DNA of 64,000 nt from the NCBI GenBank assembly GCA_028284485.1, contig JANQRQ010000051.1, positions 56,351-120,350 of the forward strand, in the 5' to 3' direction. Position 1 is the first letter of the stretch. Each line of letters begins with the position of its first letter. The notes beneath the pieces are model-generated. The model saw only the letters and a program-made list of their open reading frames with translations. It was not told the DNA's origin and searched no databases. The position numbers and the translations under genes are program-made. This DNA comes from Planctomycetaceae bacterium (GTDB taxonomy: Bacteria > Planctomycetota > Planctomycetia > Planctomycetales > Planctomycetaceae). Positions 30,292-38,408 of the stretch are shown in pieces.

Positions 30292-30483
30292 CTATTCTTG
30301 GGTGCTGTCGCTACCGGATTGATCCTTGTCGGTTTCTTTGAGACGCCCCGCATCGCGGAGCGCCTTCCTTAGTAGAAACTCGATTTGACCGTTCATGCTG
30401 CGCAGATCGTCGTCTGCCCAGCGACGCAACGCTTCGAGAATGCGTGGATCAGTGCGCAACAAAAATGATGTGCGGCGTGCCAT
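30292..30483 (-). CDS. Arc-like ribbon-helix-helix DNA-binding protein
   Basis: A 63-residue protein. SFLLRTDPRILEALRRWADD supplies the beta strand and first helix, and RSMNGQIEFLLRKALRDAG gives the second helix of an Arc/MetJ ribbon-helix-helix fold; NGQIEFLLRKAL is the conserved Arc-family ending. A charged tail (KETDKDQSGSDSTQE) follows. It lies 165 bases downstream of the SPFH gene on the same strand, a pairing I recall from other bacterial genomes. It is a plausible repressor for the palindrome at 31649-31662 in the SPFH promoter; that link is inference. No toxin partner is visible nearby. Confidence 0.75.
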   Translation of the reverse strand: MARRTSFLLRTDPRILEALRRWADDDLRSMNGQIEFLLRKALRDAGRLKETDKDQSGSDSTQE

Positions 30484-30648
30484 CCCGTTTCACTAGGGTC
30501 AAAATGAGATTGAGTGGAGTCAGCAGTTCGTCGGATGCTCGAACTATACGTGGGAGTGTTGCCTGGCTGAAGGTTCCTGAATTCATTGCCGACGGGCGAA
30601 CTCAAGTTCCGGTTCATTCGAATAGAATGACCAATTGTGTTTGCTTCG

Positions 30649-31593
30649 CTAGCTATACAGAGTTCCTGTGTTGACGACCGGTTGAGTATGGCGGTCGCTA
30701 CATAGCACGACCAGCAAGTTCGAAACCATCGACGCGCGACGTTCATCGTCGAGTTCCACGATGTTGTCTTGGGCCAGATGGTCCAGTGCCATTTGCACCA
30801 TCCCCACGGCGCCTTCCACAATCTTGGTGCGCGCTGCAACGACGGCTTGTGCTTGCTGGCGTTGGAGCATGGCGGCAGCGATTTCAGGTGAGTAGGCCAA
30901 ATGGCTAATCCTGGCCTCAATGACGTCGACACCTGCTTTACCGAGACGTTCTTGAATGTCCTTTTTCAATTGCTCACAGACTTCGATCGTATTTCCACGG
31001 AGCGAGACTTCATGATCCTCGCTGTCATACGGGTGACGTGTTGCCAGGCTTCTTAATGCTGCTTCGCTTTGAACCTCGACGTAGTGTTCATAATCGTCGA
31101 CTTCGAACAATGCTTCTGCAGTATCTACGACCTTCCATACGACCACTGCGGAGATCTCAATCGGGTTCCCGTCGCGGTCGTTGACTTTCGAAGGGCGGCC
31201 CGTCGTCCGTGATTTGGCCTGGATGATCTGGCCGGCGGAATTCTTCGCTTCAGGCGTGTTGGTCGATCCTGTTTCAAAGTTGCGGACACGTCGCGAGATT
31301 CGTTTCTTGGAGAAAAACGGGTTAACCCAGAAGAATCCCGATTCGGTGATCGATCCTTTGTACTCGCCAAACAGCAGCAATACGCGTGCGTCATTTGGAG
31401 CGACCGCTTGGAACCCAAAGAGCATGACAATTGAAATAAGAATCATGATGATCCCGATGGGAATCAGCCAATCGTCTCCTGGAGTGCTGATGGCGGTGTA
31501 GATGAACAGTGCGGGACCGCCAAAGAGGAGTCCCAGGCAAATGGCCAGTGAAAACCAGCCTGATGTGGCGCTAAACGGCTTCTCCTGAATCAT
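30649..31593 (-). CDS. SPFH/band 7 domain membrane protein
   Basis: A 314-residue protein with a strong ribosome-binding site (GAGGAGA, 7 bases before ATG). Two N-terminal hydrophobic segments ([20 protein letters not shown] and [20 protein letters not shown]) anchor an SPFH domain: [68 protein letters not shown]. The assembly region follows ([39 protein letters not shown]). SPFH proteins form membrane-organising oligomers of the flotillin/stomatin type. It has its own consensus promoter containing a palindrome, and is followed by an Arc-like regulator, consistent with a self-controlled stress or membrane-integrity unit. Confidence 0.9.
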   Translation of the reverse strand: MIQEKPFSATSGWFSLAICLGLLFGGPALFIYTAISTPGDDWLIPIGIIMILISIVMLFGFQAVAPNDARVLLLFGEYKGSITESGFFWVNPFFSKKRISRRVRNFETGSTNTPEAKNSAGQIIQAKSRTTGRPSKVNDRDGNPIEISAVVVWKVVDTAEALFEVDDYEHYVEVQSEAALRSLATRHPYDSEDHEVSLRGNTIEVCEQLKKDIQERLGKAGVDVIEARISHLAYSPEIAAAMLQRQQAQAVVAARTKIVEGAVGMVQMALDHLAQDNIVELDDERRASMVSNLLVVLCSDRHTQPVVNTGTLYS

Positions 31594-31639
31594 TGTGCGA
31601 TCTCCTCAGTGGTTTTGATTATGCTTGGTAGATGTCATA

Positions 31640-31668
31640 ATAATATCGATGTGATATCACATTGTCAA
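31640..31668 (-). promoter_or_regulatory. SPFH promoter with palindromic operator in the spacer
   Basis: Reading the minus strand: TTGACA (31668-31663), a 17-base spacer, then TATTAT (31645-31640), a near-consensus housekeeping promoter. The spacer contains a perfect 14-bp palindrome ATGTGATATCACAT (31649-31662). A protein bound there would block RNA polymerase. The -10 element ends 47 bases before the SPFH start codon. The downstream Arc-like protein is the obvious candidate ligand; binding itself is inferred. Confidence 0.7.
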
Positions 31669-31970
31669 TAACCTGCGAGGAAAATGACAAAAATGTCTGT
31701 TCGCAGGCGATTCTCAGGTCGAGAGACAGGCTTGGACGTGAGGAGAATCACTTTCAAGAGCGTCGACTACGTCGGTCTCTGCTCGTCGAATGGTCGCACG
31801 TTGGCATGTGTGGTGATGGACTGCCTCCGTTGGACAACCAGTTGATTGCCTGCGAGCCACCCTCTTCTGAAAATGAAAGAATGAGTTTTTGCCGAATGGC
31901 AATCGAAAATCATCGTGCCTGCAGATGACGCGTTCGTTACTACACCGCTCGCAGCAAATCTCGAGTGTTC
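31669..31970. other. Intergenic region upstream of SPFH promoter
   Basis: About 300 bases between the AraC-type gene end and the SPFH promoter. Short frames exist on both strands but have no family motif or ribosome-binding site; nothing else is seen. Confidence 0.4.
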
Positions 31971-32771
31971 TCAGAGGTTTTTGTGGCGTTGCCGGAATCG
32001 GAATGGGGTGACACCGACATGTTTGCGGAACTGCTGGGTAAAGGCACTTTGGTCCCAGAAGCCAAATTCTTGAGCAATGTCAGCGATCGATCGGTCCGTA
32101 TTCAAAAGCGCATCGCTTGTGGCTTGAATGCGAGTCTTATTGAGGAATTCTTGCACGTTCATCCCGAACACACCGATGAACTTGCGGTGCAATTGCCGCG
32201 GTGAGAGATTAGCTCTCTTCGCCAGCTGCGCGACCGTAATCCGCCCTCGGTGATTCTCGCGAACATACTCGACGACATCGTTGATTTGGCTATAAGGTAG
32301 CGCCGACTGACGATGGCTTTCGTAGCTGCGAACCGTGCCCATCACCCCGATCACATGGTTGTCAGTGTCGCGGACGGGAAGTTTGTTGGTTACGAACCAA
32401 TCCAACAGGCGCTGCGCCGTATACCAAACTTCCACACGATTGATCAGCGATTGGCCCGTCCTGATCACCAATTGGTCGTCGCGCACAAAACTGTCGGCGA
32501 TATGAGCTGGAAAGTAGTCGTAATCGGTCGTGCCGATGATTTCTTCCTCCGACGAGAGCCCGAAGCGGTCGAGGATCGGCCGGCTCGCCCCCATCATGCG
32601 GCTTTGCACATCTTTTACAAAAAAATAGATGCCCGGCAAATGCTCAAATAGTTGCTGAAACTGTTGGGTTGTGCCACATTTCTCGAAGAATGCAAGCTTA
32701 ATGGCTTGTCTTGCATTCGGGTCACTGGGTGGGTGAGTGGGCGCAAAGGGCGTTGGGTTTTGTCTAGTCAT
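31971..32771 (-). CDS. AraC-family transcriptional regulator with PAS domain
   Basis: A 266-residue cytoplasmic regulator. Residues about 35-155 form a PAS_4-like sensor (FEHLPGIYFFVKDVQSRMMGASRPILDRFG, IIGTTDYDYFPAHIADSFVRDD, NKLPVRDTDNHVIGVMGTVRSY). Residues about 165-260 form the double helix-turn-helix of AraC/XylS: ITVAQLAKRANLSPRQLHRKF and SIADIAQEFGFWDQSAFTQQFRKHVGVTPFRFR. The ligand is unknown. It is divergent from the sulfatase at 32975 with about 200 bases between, so it probably controls that gene and perhaps the downstream cluster. No strong ribosome-binding site precedes the ATG. Confidence 0.88.
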   Translation of the reverse strand: MTRQNPTPFAPTHPPSDPNARQAIKLAFFEKCGTTQQFQQLFEHLPGIYFFVKDVQSRMMGASRPILDRFGLSSEEEIIGTTDYDYFPAHIADSFVRDDQLVIRTGQSLINRVEVWYTAQRLLDWFVTNKLPVRDTDNHVIGVMGTVRSYESHRQSALPYSQINDVVEYVRENHRGRITVAQLAKRANLSPRQLHRKFIGVFGMNVQEFLNKTRIQATSDALLNTDRSIADIAQEFGFWDQSAFTQQFRKHVGVTPFRFRQRHKNL

Positions 32772-32974
32772 GTCCGATTTTTAACAAAAAATGGCCGAAA
32801 AATACAAGAATCGCGATCTCAACAAATGGACAATGATTCCATGCGTCGATTTTCGACCTCATCGAAATGGGAAGCCGGAGCCTTTCCTGATCAGGAGTGG
32901 ATCCTCAGAATGAATGTGCGATTGGTCCGCCAGTGGATTTTGGCTCCTGTGTTCACGGAATTTGGAGATGTCTC

Positions 32975-34462
32975 ATGCGACTAAGCTGTCAATTATTGGC
33001 CATTGTGTTTGTTCTATCTGCCGTCGAAATGGCGACGTCAGCCACGGTTCAAGGCCGACGTCCGAACATCATATTGGTAATGACAGACGACCAAGGCAAA
33101 GGTGATTTAAGTTGTTTAGGCAACCAAGATTTGAAGACACCGAATCTTGATCGCCATTACTCGTTAAGCACTCGGTTCCGCGACTTTCACGTCAGTCCTA
33201 CGTGCGCTCCGACCCGCTCAGCGATCATGAGCGGCCGGCATGAGTTTCGAAATGGCGTGACGCATACAATTCTGGAGCGTGAGCGGATGGCGCTCAGTAC
33301 GACAACCATTGCGGAGGTTTTGCAACAGTCCGGCTATGCGACCGCCATCTTTGGAAAGTGGCATCTCGGAGATGAAGAACCGTATCAACCTCACAATCGT
33401 GGTTTTGGAGAAGTCTTCATTCACGGCGCTGGCGGAATTGGTCAGGCTTATGATTCCAGTTGCGCGGACGCTCCACCGAACCGCGAGAACCGATATTTCG
33501 ATTGCGTGATTCGTCACAATGGCAGCTTTGTTCAGACCGAGGGCTTTTGCACCGATGTCTTCTTCCAGGCGGCCCTGGGTTGGATTCAGGAGCAGAAGGA
33601 AACCGACGCGCCGTTCTTCGCCTACATTTCCACAAACGCACCCCACGGGCCCATGATTGCGCCCGAGCGTTTCAAGCAACCATTTCTGGACGCGGGTTTC
33701 GATGAAAGCACTGCCGGTCGTTACGGAATGATTGCCAATATCGACGAGAATTTCGGAGTTTTGATGAACCGACTCGCACAGTGGGGACTTGAAGAAAACA
33801 CGCTATTGATCTTCATGACAGATAACGGCCAGGCAGGCCGCAGTGGAAAGAGAAATGGGGAGCGGTATTCGTTGTTTGCCGGCGGTCTGAAAAACGGCAA
33901 AGGCTCACCGAACGAGGGTGGAACGCGTGTTCCTGCTTTTTGGCGTTGGAAGGGAGTTCTGGCGGAAGGGCAAGATATCGATGCGCTGACGGCACACATC
34001 GATTTGTTCGAAACGTTCGCGGATCTCGCTGGTGCAACGATTCCGTCTGATACGCAGCCGCGCGATGGACAAAGTCTCTTGCCCCTTTTGGACAATCCCA
34101 ATGCCGACTGGGACGATCGATTTCTATTCACACATAAAGGCCGCTGGCCAAAGGATGCCGATCCCCGCGAACATCAATACGATTCGTGCGCGGTTCGCAG
34201 CGAACGTTTCCGTTTCGTCAACAACAGTGAACTGTACGACATTGATGCCGACCCTGGTGAAACGACGGACGTGGCTGGTGCACACCCTGATGTCGTTCGA
34301 AAAATGCGTGCGGCGTACGACGAATGGTGGGCCAATACCTTACCGCTGATGGTAAACGAGGACGTGCCGAATTCATCGACACGACCGTTTTGGGTGTTGT
34401 ACGAACAGCAATTGGCGGCTGGCGGAATCCCGGGTTGGTCTCCGGCCCCGTTGTCCGACTAG
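32975..34462 (+). CDS. Type I sulfatase
   Basis: A 495-residue exported sulfatase. ATG 32975 is preferred because GGAGA lies 6 bases upstream and the signal peptide MRLSCQLLAIVFVLSAVEMATSA follows; an in-frame start at 32897 would bury it. First metal motif RPNIILVMTDDQGKGDLSCLG, formylglycine site TCAPTRSAIMSG (C77), IFGKWHLGDEEPYQP, and second metal motif LLIFMTDNGQAGRSGKRNG. GSPNEGGTRVPAFWRW and LYDIDADPGETTDVAG are typical of arylsulfatase-like S1 enzymes. It is the first gene of the 33-53.5 kb sulfatase and sugar-catabolism run and is divergent from the AraC-PAS regulator. Confidence 0.92.
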   Translation: MRLSCQLLAIVFVLSAVEMATSATVQGRRPNIILVMTDDQGKGDLSCLGNQDLKTPNLDRHYSLSTRFRDFHVSPTCAPTRSAIMSGRHEFRNGVTHTILERERMALSTTTIAEVLQQSGYATAIFGKWHLGDEEPYQPHNRGFGEVFIHGAGGIGQAYDSSCADAPPNRENRYFDCVIRHNGSFVQTEGFCTDVFFQAALGWIQEQKETDAPFFAYISTNAPHGPMIAPERFKQPFLDAGFDESTAGRYGMIANIDENFGVLMNRLAQWGLEENTLLIFMTDNGQAGRSGKRNGERYSLFAGGLKNGKGSPNEGGTRVPAFWRWKGVLAEGQDIDALTAHIDLFETFADLAGATIPSDTQPRDGQSLLPLLDNPNADWDDRFLFTHKGRWPKDADPREHQYDSCAVRSERFRFVNNSELYDIDADPGETTDVAGAHPDVVRKMRAAYDEWWANTLPLMVNEDVPNSSTRPFWVLYEQQLAAGGIPGWSPAPLSD

Positions 34463-34555
34463 GATTGCGACTCGGGTCGCCAAGTCGGTCGCAATCTCAT
34501 CCAACGATCGCGTATAATCGAAGGTTCGCAACGAGCCGGAACAAGAGGGTCTAAC

Positions 34556-35611
34556 ATGCGATATCGAAAGAGTTTAGTGGTGCTTTTGACGGTGTGCTCG
34601 TGGTCAGCGTCAGCCTTTGGTCAATCAGTCATTTATGAAGGGGATGCCGGCGCAGGAAAGGGGAAGCACATCGTCTTCTTGGCCGGCGACCATGAGTATC
34701 GGTCTGAAGAATCGCTACCGGCTTTGGCGCGAATCTTAGCGAAGCATCATGGCTTCAAATGCACCGTGTTATTCAGCGTCGATCCTGACTCGGGTGAAAT
34801 TGTACCGGGTTCGAGCTTTATGCCCGGGACGGAGGCGCTCAATTCCGCGGATCTGATGGTCATCTTCCTGCGGTTTCAAGATTTTCCGAAGCAACAGATG
34901 ATACCGATTGTCCACTATCTCGAGCGTGGTGGACCGGTCGTCGGGCTGAGAACTTCGACGCATGCCTTTCGAATCCCGGAGGATTCCGAATTCGCACGTT
35001 TTGATTACCGCTACAAGGGTGAAGAATTCAAGGATGGGTTTGGTCGCCAAATCCTGGGCGAAACCTGGGCGGGCCACTACGGTAAGAACCACGAGATGAG
35101 CACGCGCCTTGATATCGTGCCCGAATCGCAAGATCACCCTATTCTTCAAGGGGTCCGCGAGCCGTGGGTGCAATCTGGCGGTTACTGGACCGAGCCGATG
35201 GCCGACAGCAAGATTTTGGCGCTGGCCCAACCGCTTGACGGGATGACTCCCGACTCAGCAACGGCACCAGAAAAGGATCCTTGTCCCGGGGCCTGGGTTC
35301 GAGAGTATGAATCAGCCAACGGGCGACGCGGGCGAGTTTTCACAAGCACGTATGGAGCTTCGGAAGATATCTTGAATGAAGGTTACCGCCGCATGTTGAT
35401 GAACGCCTGCTTCTGGGCAAGCGGGTTAGAAAACCAAATCAAACCTGATTTAAAAGCGGACTTCGTTGGCCCTTACCATCCGACTACTTTTCGTAACGGT
35501 GGGCACCGCCAGCAGGTGAAACCATCGGACCTGTCCGGTTGGGAGTCGCCGATCATGCCAACCGACCGCCCGATAGCTCCACCGAAACAACGACGCAATA
35601 AGAAGAAATAA
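34556..35611 (+). CDS. ThuA-like domain exported protein
   Basis: A 351-residue protein with GAGGG 6 bases before the ATG and signal peptide LVVLLTVCSWSASAFGQ. The body follows the ThuA/trehalose-utilisation glutamine-amidotransferase-like fold: KHIVFLAGDHEYRSEESLPALARILAKHHGF, LMVIFLRFQDFPKQQMIPIVHYLERGGPVVGLRTSTHAF, GETWAGHYGKNHEMSTRL, DHPILQGVREPW and a late GRVFTSTYGASEDILNEGYRRMLMNACFWA. The C-terminal tail is basic. ThuA-like proteins are often next to PVC-type dehydrogenases in planctomycetes, as here, and may act on released sugars; no reaction is proven. Probably co-transcribed with the next gene. Confidence 0.82.
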   Translation: MRYRKSLVVLLTVCSWSASAFGQSVIYEGDAGAGKGKHIVFLAGDHEYRSEESLPALARILAKHHGFKCTVLFSVDPDSGEIVPGSSFMPGTEALNSADLMVIFLRFQDFPKQQMIPIVHYLERGGPVVGLRTSTHAFRIPEDSEFARFDYRYKGEEFKDGFGRQILGETWAGHYGKNHEMSTRLDIVPESQDHPILQGVREPWVQSGGYWTEPMADSKILALAQPLDGMTPDSATAPEKDPCPGAWVREYESANGRRGRVFTSTYGASEDILNEGYRRMLMNACFWASGLENQIKPDLKADFVGPYHPTTFRNGGHRQQVKPSDLSGWESPIMPTDRPIAPPKQRRNKKK

Positions 35612-35672
35612 CCGTACACTGCAAAAGACGATCGAAGACGCGTCCAATGCAATAGCGATGAGGCGACCGAAT

Positions 35673-38351
35673 ATGAAACGAACGATCTGCTTTTTCGTAC
35701 TCCTTCAATTCTTGATTCCCGCGGTCAGTGCCTTTTCGGCAGAACTGACCTTAGAAGAGGGTGACCGTATCTGCCTTGTCGGCAACGAGCTCGGTGAACG
35801 GATGCAACACCACAACTATTGGGAAACGCGATTGTATCAACGTTTTCCGAAGCGGAATCTCGTGGTACGCAATCTTTGTTTCCCAGGCGACGAGCCGTTC
35901 GAGCGGATTCGTTCGAAGAATTTCGGCGATCCCGATGCCCACTTGACGCATAGCCAAGCGAGTGTCGTGCTTTTCTTTTTCGGTTTCAACGAATCATTCG
36001 GTGGTGAAGCGGGCCTCGAATCATTCGCCGAACAAATGACGAGATTGGTGAAAGAAACCAAGACCAAAAACTACAGCGGCAAGGGTGCGCCTCGAATTGT
36101 TCTTGTTTCTCCGATCGCGTTTGAGGACACCGGTGATCCGAACCTTCCCGATGGTGCAGAACATAACCAACGCCTATCCGCCTACACGAAGGCGCTGTCG
36201 GATGTTGCCGAATCGACCGGTGTTGGTTTTGTCGATCTGTTTCGTCCGACTCGCGAGTTGTTTGAGTCATCCGATCAGCGCCTGACCCTCAACGGTTGCC
36301 ATTTGAACGACGACGGTTACTTAGCATTGGCACCAATTCTCGACGAGGGACTATTTGGTGGAAACGGCGAATCGTCCATCAATCCGGCACTCAAAGCCGA
36401 AATCGACGACAAGAACTTTCACTGGTGGCACCGTTATCGAGCTGTGAACGGCTTTTCAATCTATGGCGACCGTGGACAAGCCGGTTTCGACGGGACCTAC
36501 CGCAATCGCGATGTTATGGAGCGGGAACGGGCTATTCTCGATGAGATGTGCGCGAATCGTGATCAACGTATTTGGGCATTAGCACAAGGGCAACAGGTTG
36601 CAGCAAACGTTGATGACAGCAATACGCTGCCATTCATTAACCCCAAAACGAACGTCGGTGGTGATAACGACCCAAATGCCCAAAAGGGAAAGCTTGGCTC
36701 CCTCGATTATCTGAATGCTGCAGAGCAGCAGAAGTTGTTTAAGCTGGCGCCCGGGTACGAAGTCAATCTGGTGGCGTCCGAAGAACAGTTTCCAGAATTG
36801 GCCAATCCCGTATCGCTGAATTTTGACAATCAAGGCCGCTTGTGGGTTTCAACGATGGCTTCGTATCCGCATTGGAAGCCAAAGACACCCATGGACGATA
36901 AGCTGCTATTGTTCGAGGATCACGATCGTGATGGTCGCGCTGACGAATGCAAAGTCTTCGCAGGTGAACTCCATCAGCCGACCGGATTTGAATTCGGTAA
37001 CGGCGGCGTTTACGTCGCACAGCAACCCGATGTCCTTTTCCTTGAGGATACCGACGGTGATGATCAAGCGGACATCCGGTACCGCCGACTCGTTGGTTTT
37101 GATTCGGCCGATTCGCATCATGGAATTGCGGCATTTGAATGGGGGCCCGAAGGGGCATTGTATTTTCAAGAAGGTACATTCAAATACTCTCAGGTCGAAA
37201 GTCCATACGGACTGACGCGTCTGCACGAAGCGGGTGTTTGGCGATATGAGCCCAAGACTCGCAAATTTGGCGTTCATGTATCGATGTCATTTGCGAATCC
37301 GTGGGGCCATGTCTTCGATCGGTGGGGACAAGACTTCATTGCCGATGCTTCACCCGGATACAGTTATTGGGCGGCACCTATTTCGGGCCGCATCGACTAC
37401 CCGCTGAAACATCCGGGCGGTGCGCAGCATCGCCGGTTGGCGAGTCAGACCGGTGGCGACGCGCAGTTCAGTTTCCCGACTTTCTATCCGAAACGGACTC
37501 GGCCCTCTGCCGGATGTGCCCTCGTTTCCAGTCGTCATTTTCCGGACGACGCACAGGGCAACTTCTTGTTGACCAACTGTATTGGCGACCGAGCTGTGTT
37601 GAACCATCGCGTGCGTGAAGAGGGTTCCGGATTCGTTGGCGAAGAAGTCACGCCTCTGATTTCCTGCGACGACGGGAACTTTCGGCCTGTGGACGTGCAA
37701 TTTGCGCCCGATGGCTCACTTTATATTGTCGACTGGCACAATGCTTTGATCGGCCACCTGCAGCACAACCTGCGAGATCCAAGTCGCGATCACAGCCACG
37801 GTCGAATTTGGAGAATCACCTACAAGGACCGACCTCTTGTCGAGCCAGCTAAGATTGCCGATCAGCCGACTCCCGCTTTGTTAGAGTTGCTTAAGGAATA
37901 CGAGGACAGGACCCGTTATCGCGCTCGGCGAGAATTGGCTGAGCGAGACTCGGCTGAAGTGATCGCCGCCTTGGAACAATGGATTTCCAGTCTCGATCCG
38001 GCCGACGACCAGTACGAGCATAATTTGCTGGAGGCGTTGTGGATGTATCAGACTCACAATGTTGTTCAGAAAGAACTTTTGAATGACATGTTGAATGCGA
38101 AAGACCATCGTGCCCGAGCGGCTGCAGTTCGGGCGCTTTCGTTCTGGCTCGATCGGCTGGAGTCGCCGATTACGTTACTTCGGGAACGAATCAACGACCC
38201 ACATCCTCGCGTCCGCTTAGAAGCCGTTCGTGCATTAAGCTACTTGGAAGGAGACGAGGCGATTGAGGTGGCGCTGGGGGTGCTGGAGCACGAGACCGAC
38301 CAATACCTGGAATACACGCTCGATGAGACGATGCGGGCGCTCGAGCAGTGA
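35673..38351 (+). CDS. PVC-type membrane-bound dehydrogenase-like protein (SGNH-like, propeller, HEAT)
   Basis: An 892-residue exported protein; ATG 35673 directly precedes the signal peptide (TICFFVLLQFLIPAVSAFSAE), while an ATG at 35658 has no ribosome-binding site. Residues about 30-225 form an SGNH-like domain, but the nucleophile block reads GNELGERMQHHNYWE with no Ser; FGFNES and GCHLNDDGY retain the Asn and His blocks. A propeller of the TIGR02604 putative membrane-bound dehydrogenase type follows (ASEEQFPELANPVSLNFDNQGRLWV, DHDRDGRADECKVFA, DGSLYIVDWHNALIGHLQHN). HEAT-like repeats end the protein. The C-terminal CxxCH heme domain usual for this family is absent and is instead carried by the next gene. 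Confidence 0.82.
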   Translation: MKRTICFFVLLQFLIPAVSAFSAELTLEEGDRICLVGNELGERMQHHNYWETRLYQRFPKRNLVVRNLCFPGDEPFERIRSKNFGDPDAHLTHSQASVVLFFFGFNESFGGEAGLESFAEQMTRLVKETKTKNYSGKGAPRIVLVSPIAFEDTGDPNLPDGAEHNQRLSAYTKALSDVAESTGVGFVDLFRPTRELFESSDQRLTLNGCHLNDDGYLALAPILDEGLFGGNGESSINPALKAEIDDKNFHWWHRYRAVNGFSIYGDRGQAGFDGTYRNRDVMERERAILDEMCANRDQRIWALAQGQQVAANVDDSNTLPFINPKTNVGGDNDPNAQKGKLGSLDYLNAAEQQKLFKLAPGYEVNLVASEEQFPELANPVSLNFDNQGRLWVSTMASYPHWKPKTPMDDKLLLFEDHDRDGRADECKVFAGELHQPTGFEFGNGGVYVAQQPDVLFLEDTDGDDQADIRYRRLVGFDSADSHHGIAAFEWGPEGALYFQEGTFKYSQVESPYGLTRLHEAGVWRYEPKTRKFGVHVSMSFANPWGHVFDRWGQDFIADASPGYSYWAAPISGRIDYPLKHPGGAQHRRLASQTGGDAQFSFPTFYPKRTRPSAGCALVSSRHFPDDAQGNFLLTNCIGDRAVLNHRVREEGSGFVGEEVTPLISCDDGNFRPVDVQFAPDGSLYIVDWHNALIGHLQHNLRDPSRDHSHGRIWRITYKDRPLVEPAKIADQPTPALLELLKEYEDRTRYRARRELAERDSAEVIAALEQWISSLDPADDQYEHNLLEALWMYQTHNVVQKELLNDMLNAKDHRARAAAVRALSFWLDRLESPITLLRERINDPHPRVRLEAVRALSYLEGDEAIEVALGVLEHETDQYLEYTLDETMRALEQ

Positions 38352-38408
38352 TTTTCTATCGACTGCAGCATCCGCCGGAGACAGAGAATTCGATTGATAG
38401 ATTCGAGA

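Noticed and set aside
31649..31662. Possible CRP/FNR site in the SPFH promoter (TGTGA...TCACA)
   Set aside because: The half-sites are separated by 2 bases, not the 6 of CRP, so a different regulator is more likely.
31662..31928. 88-codon plus-strand frame upstream of SPFH
   Set aside because: No ribosome-binding site, no recognisable fold, and its start lies within the palindrome of the SPFH promoter.
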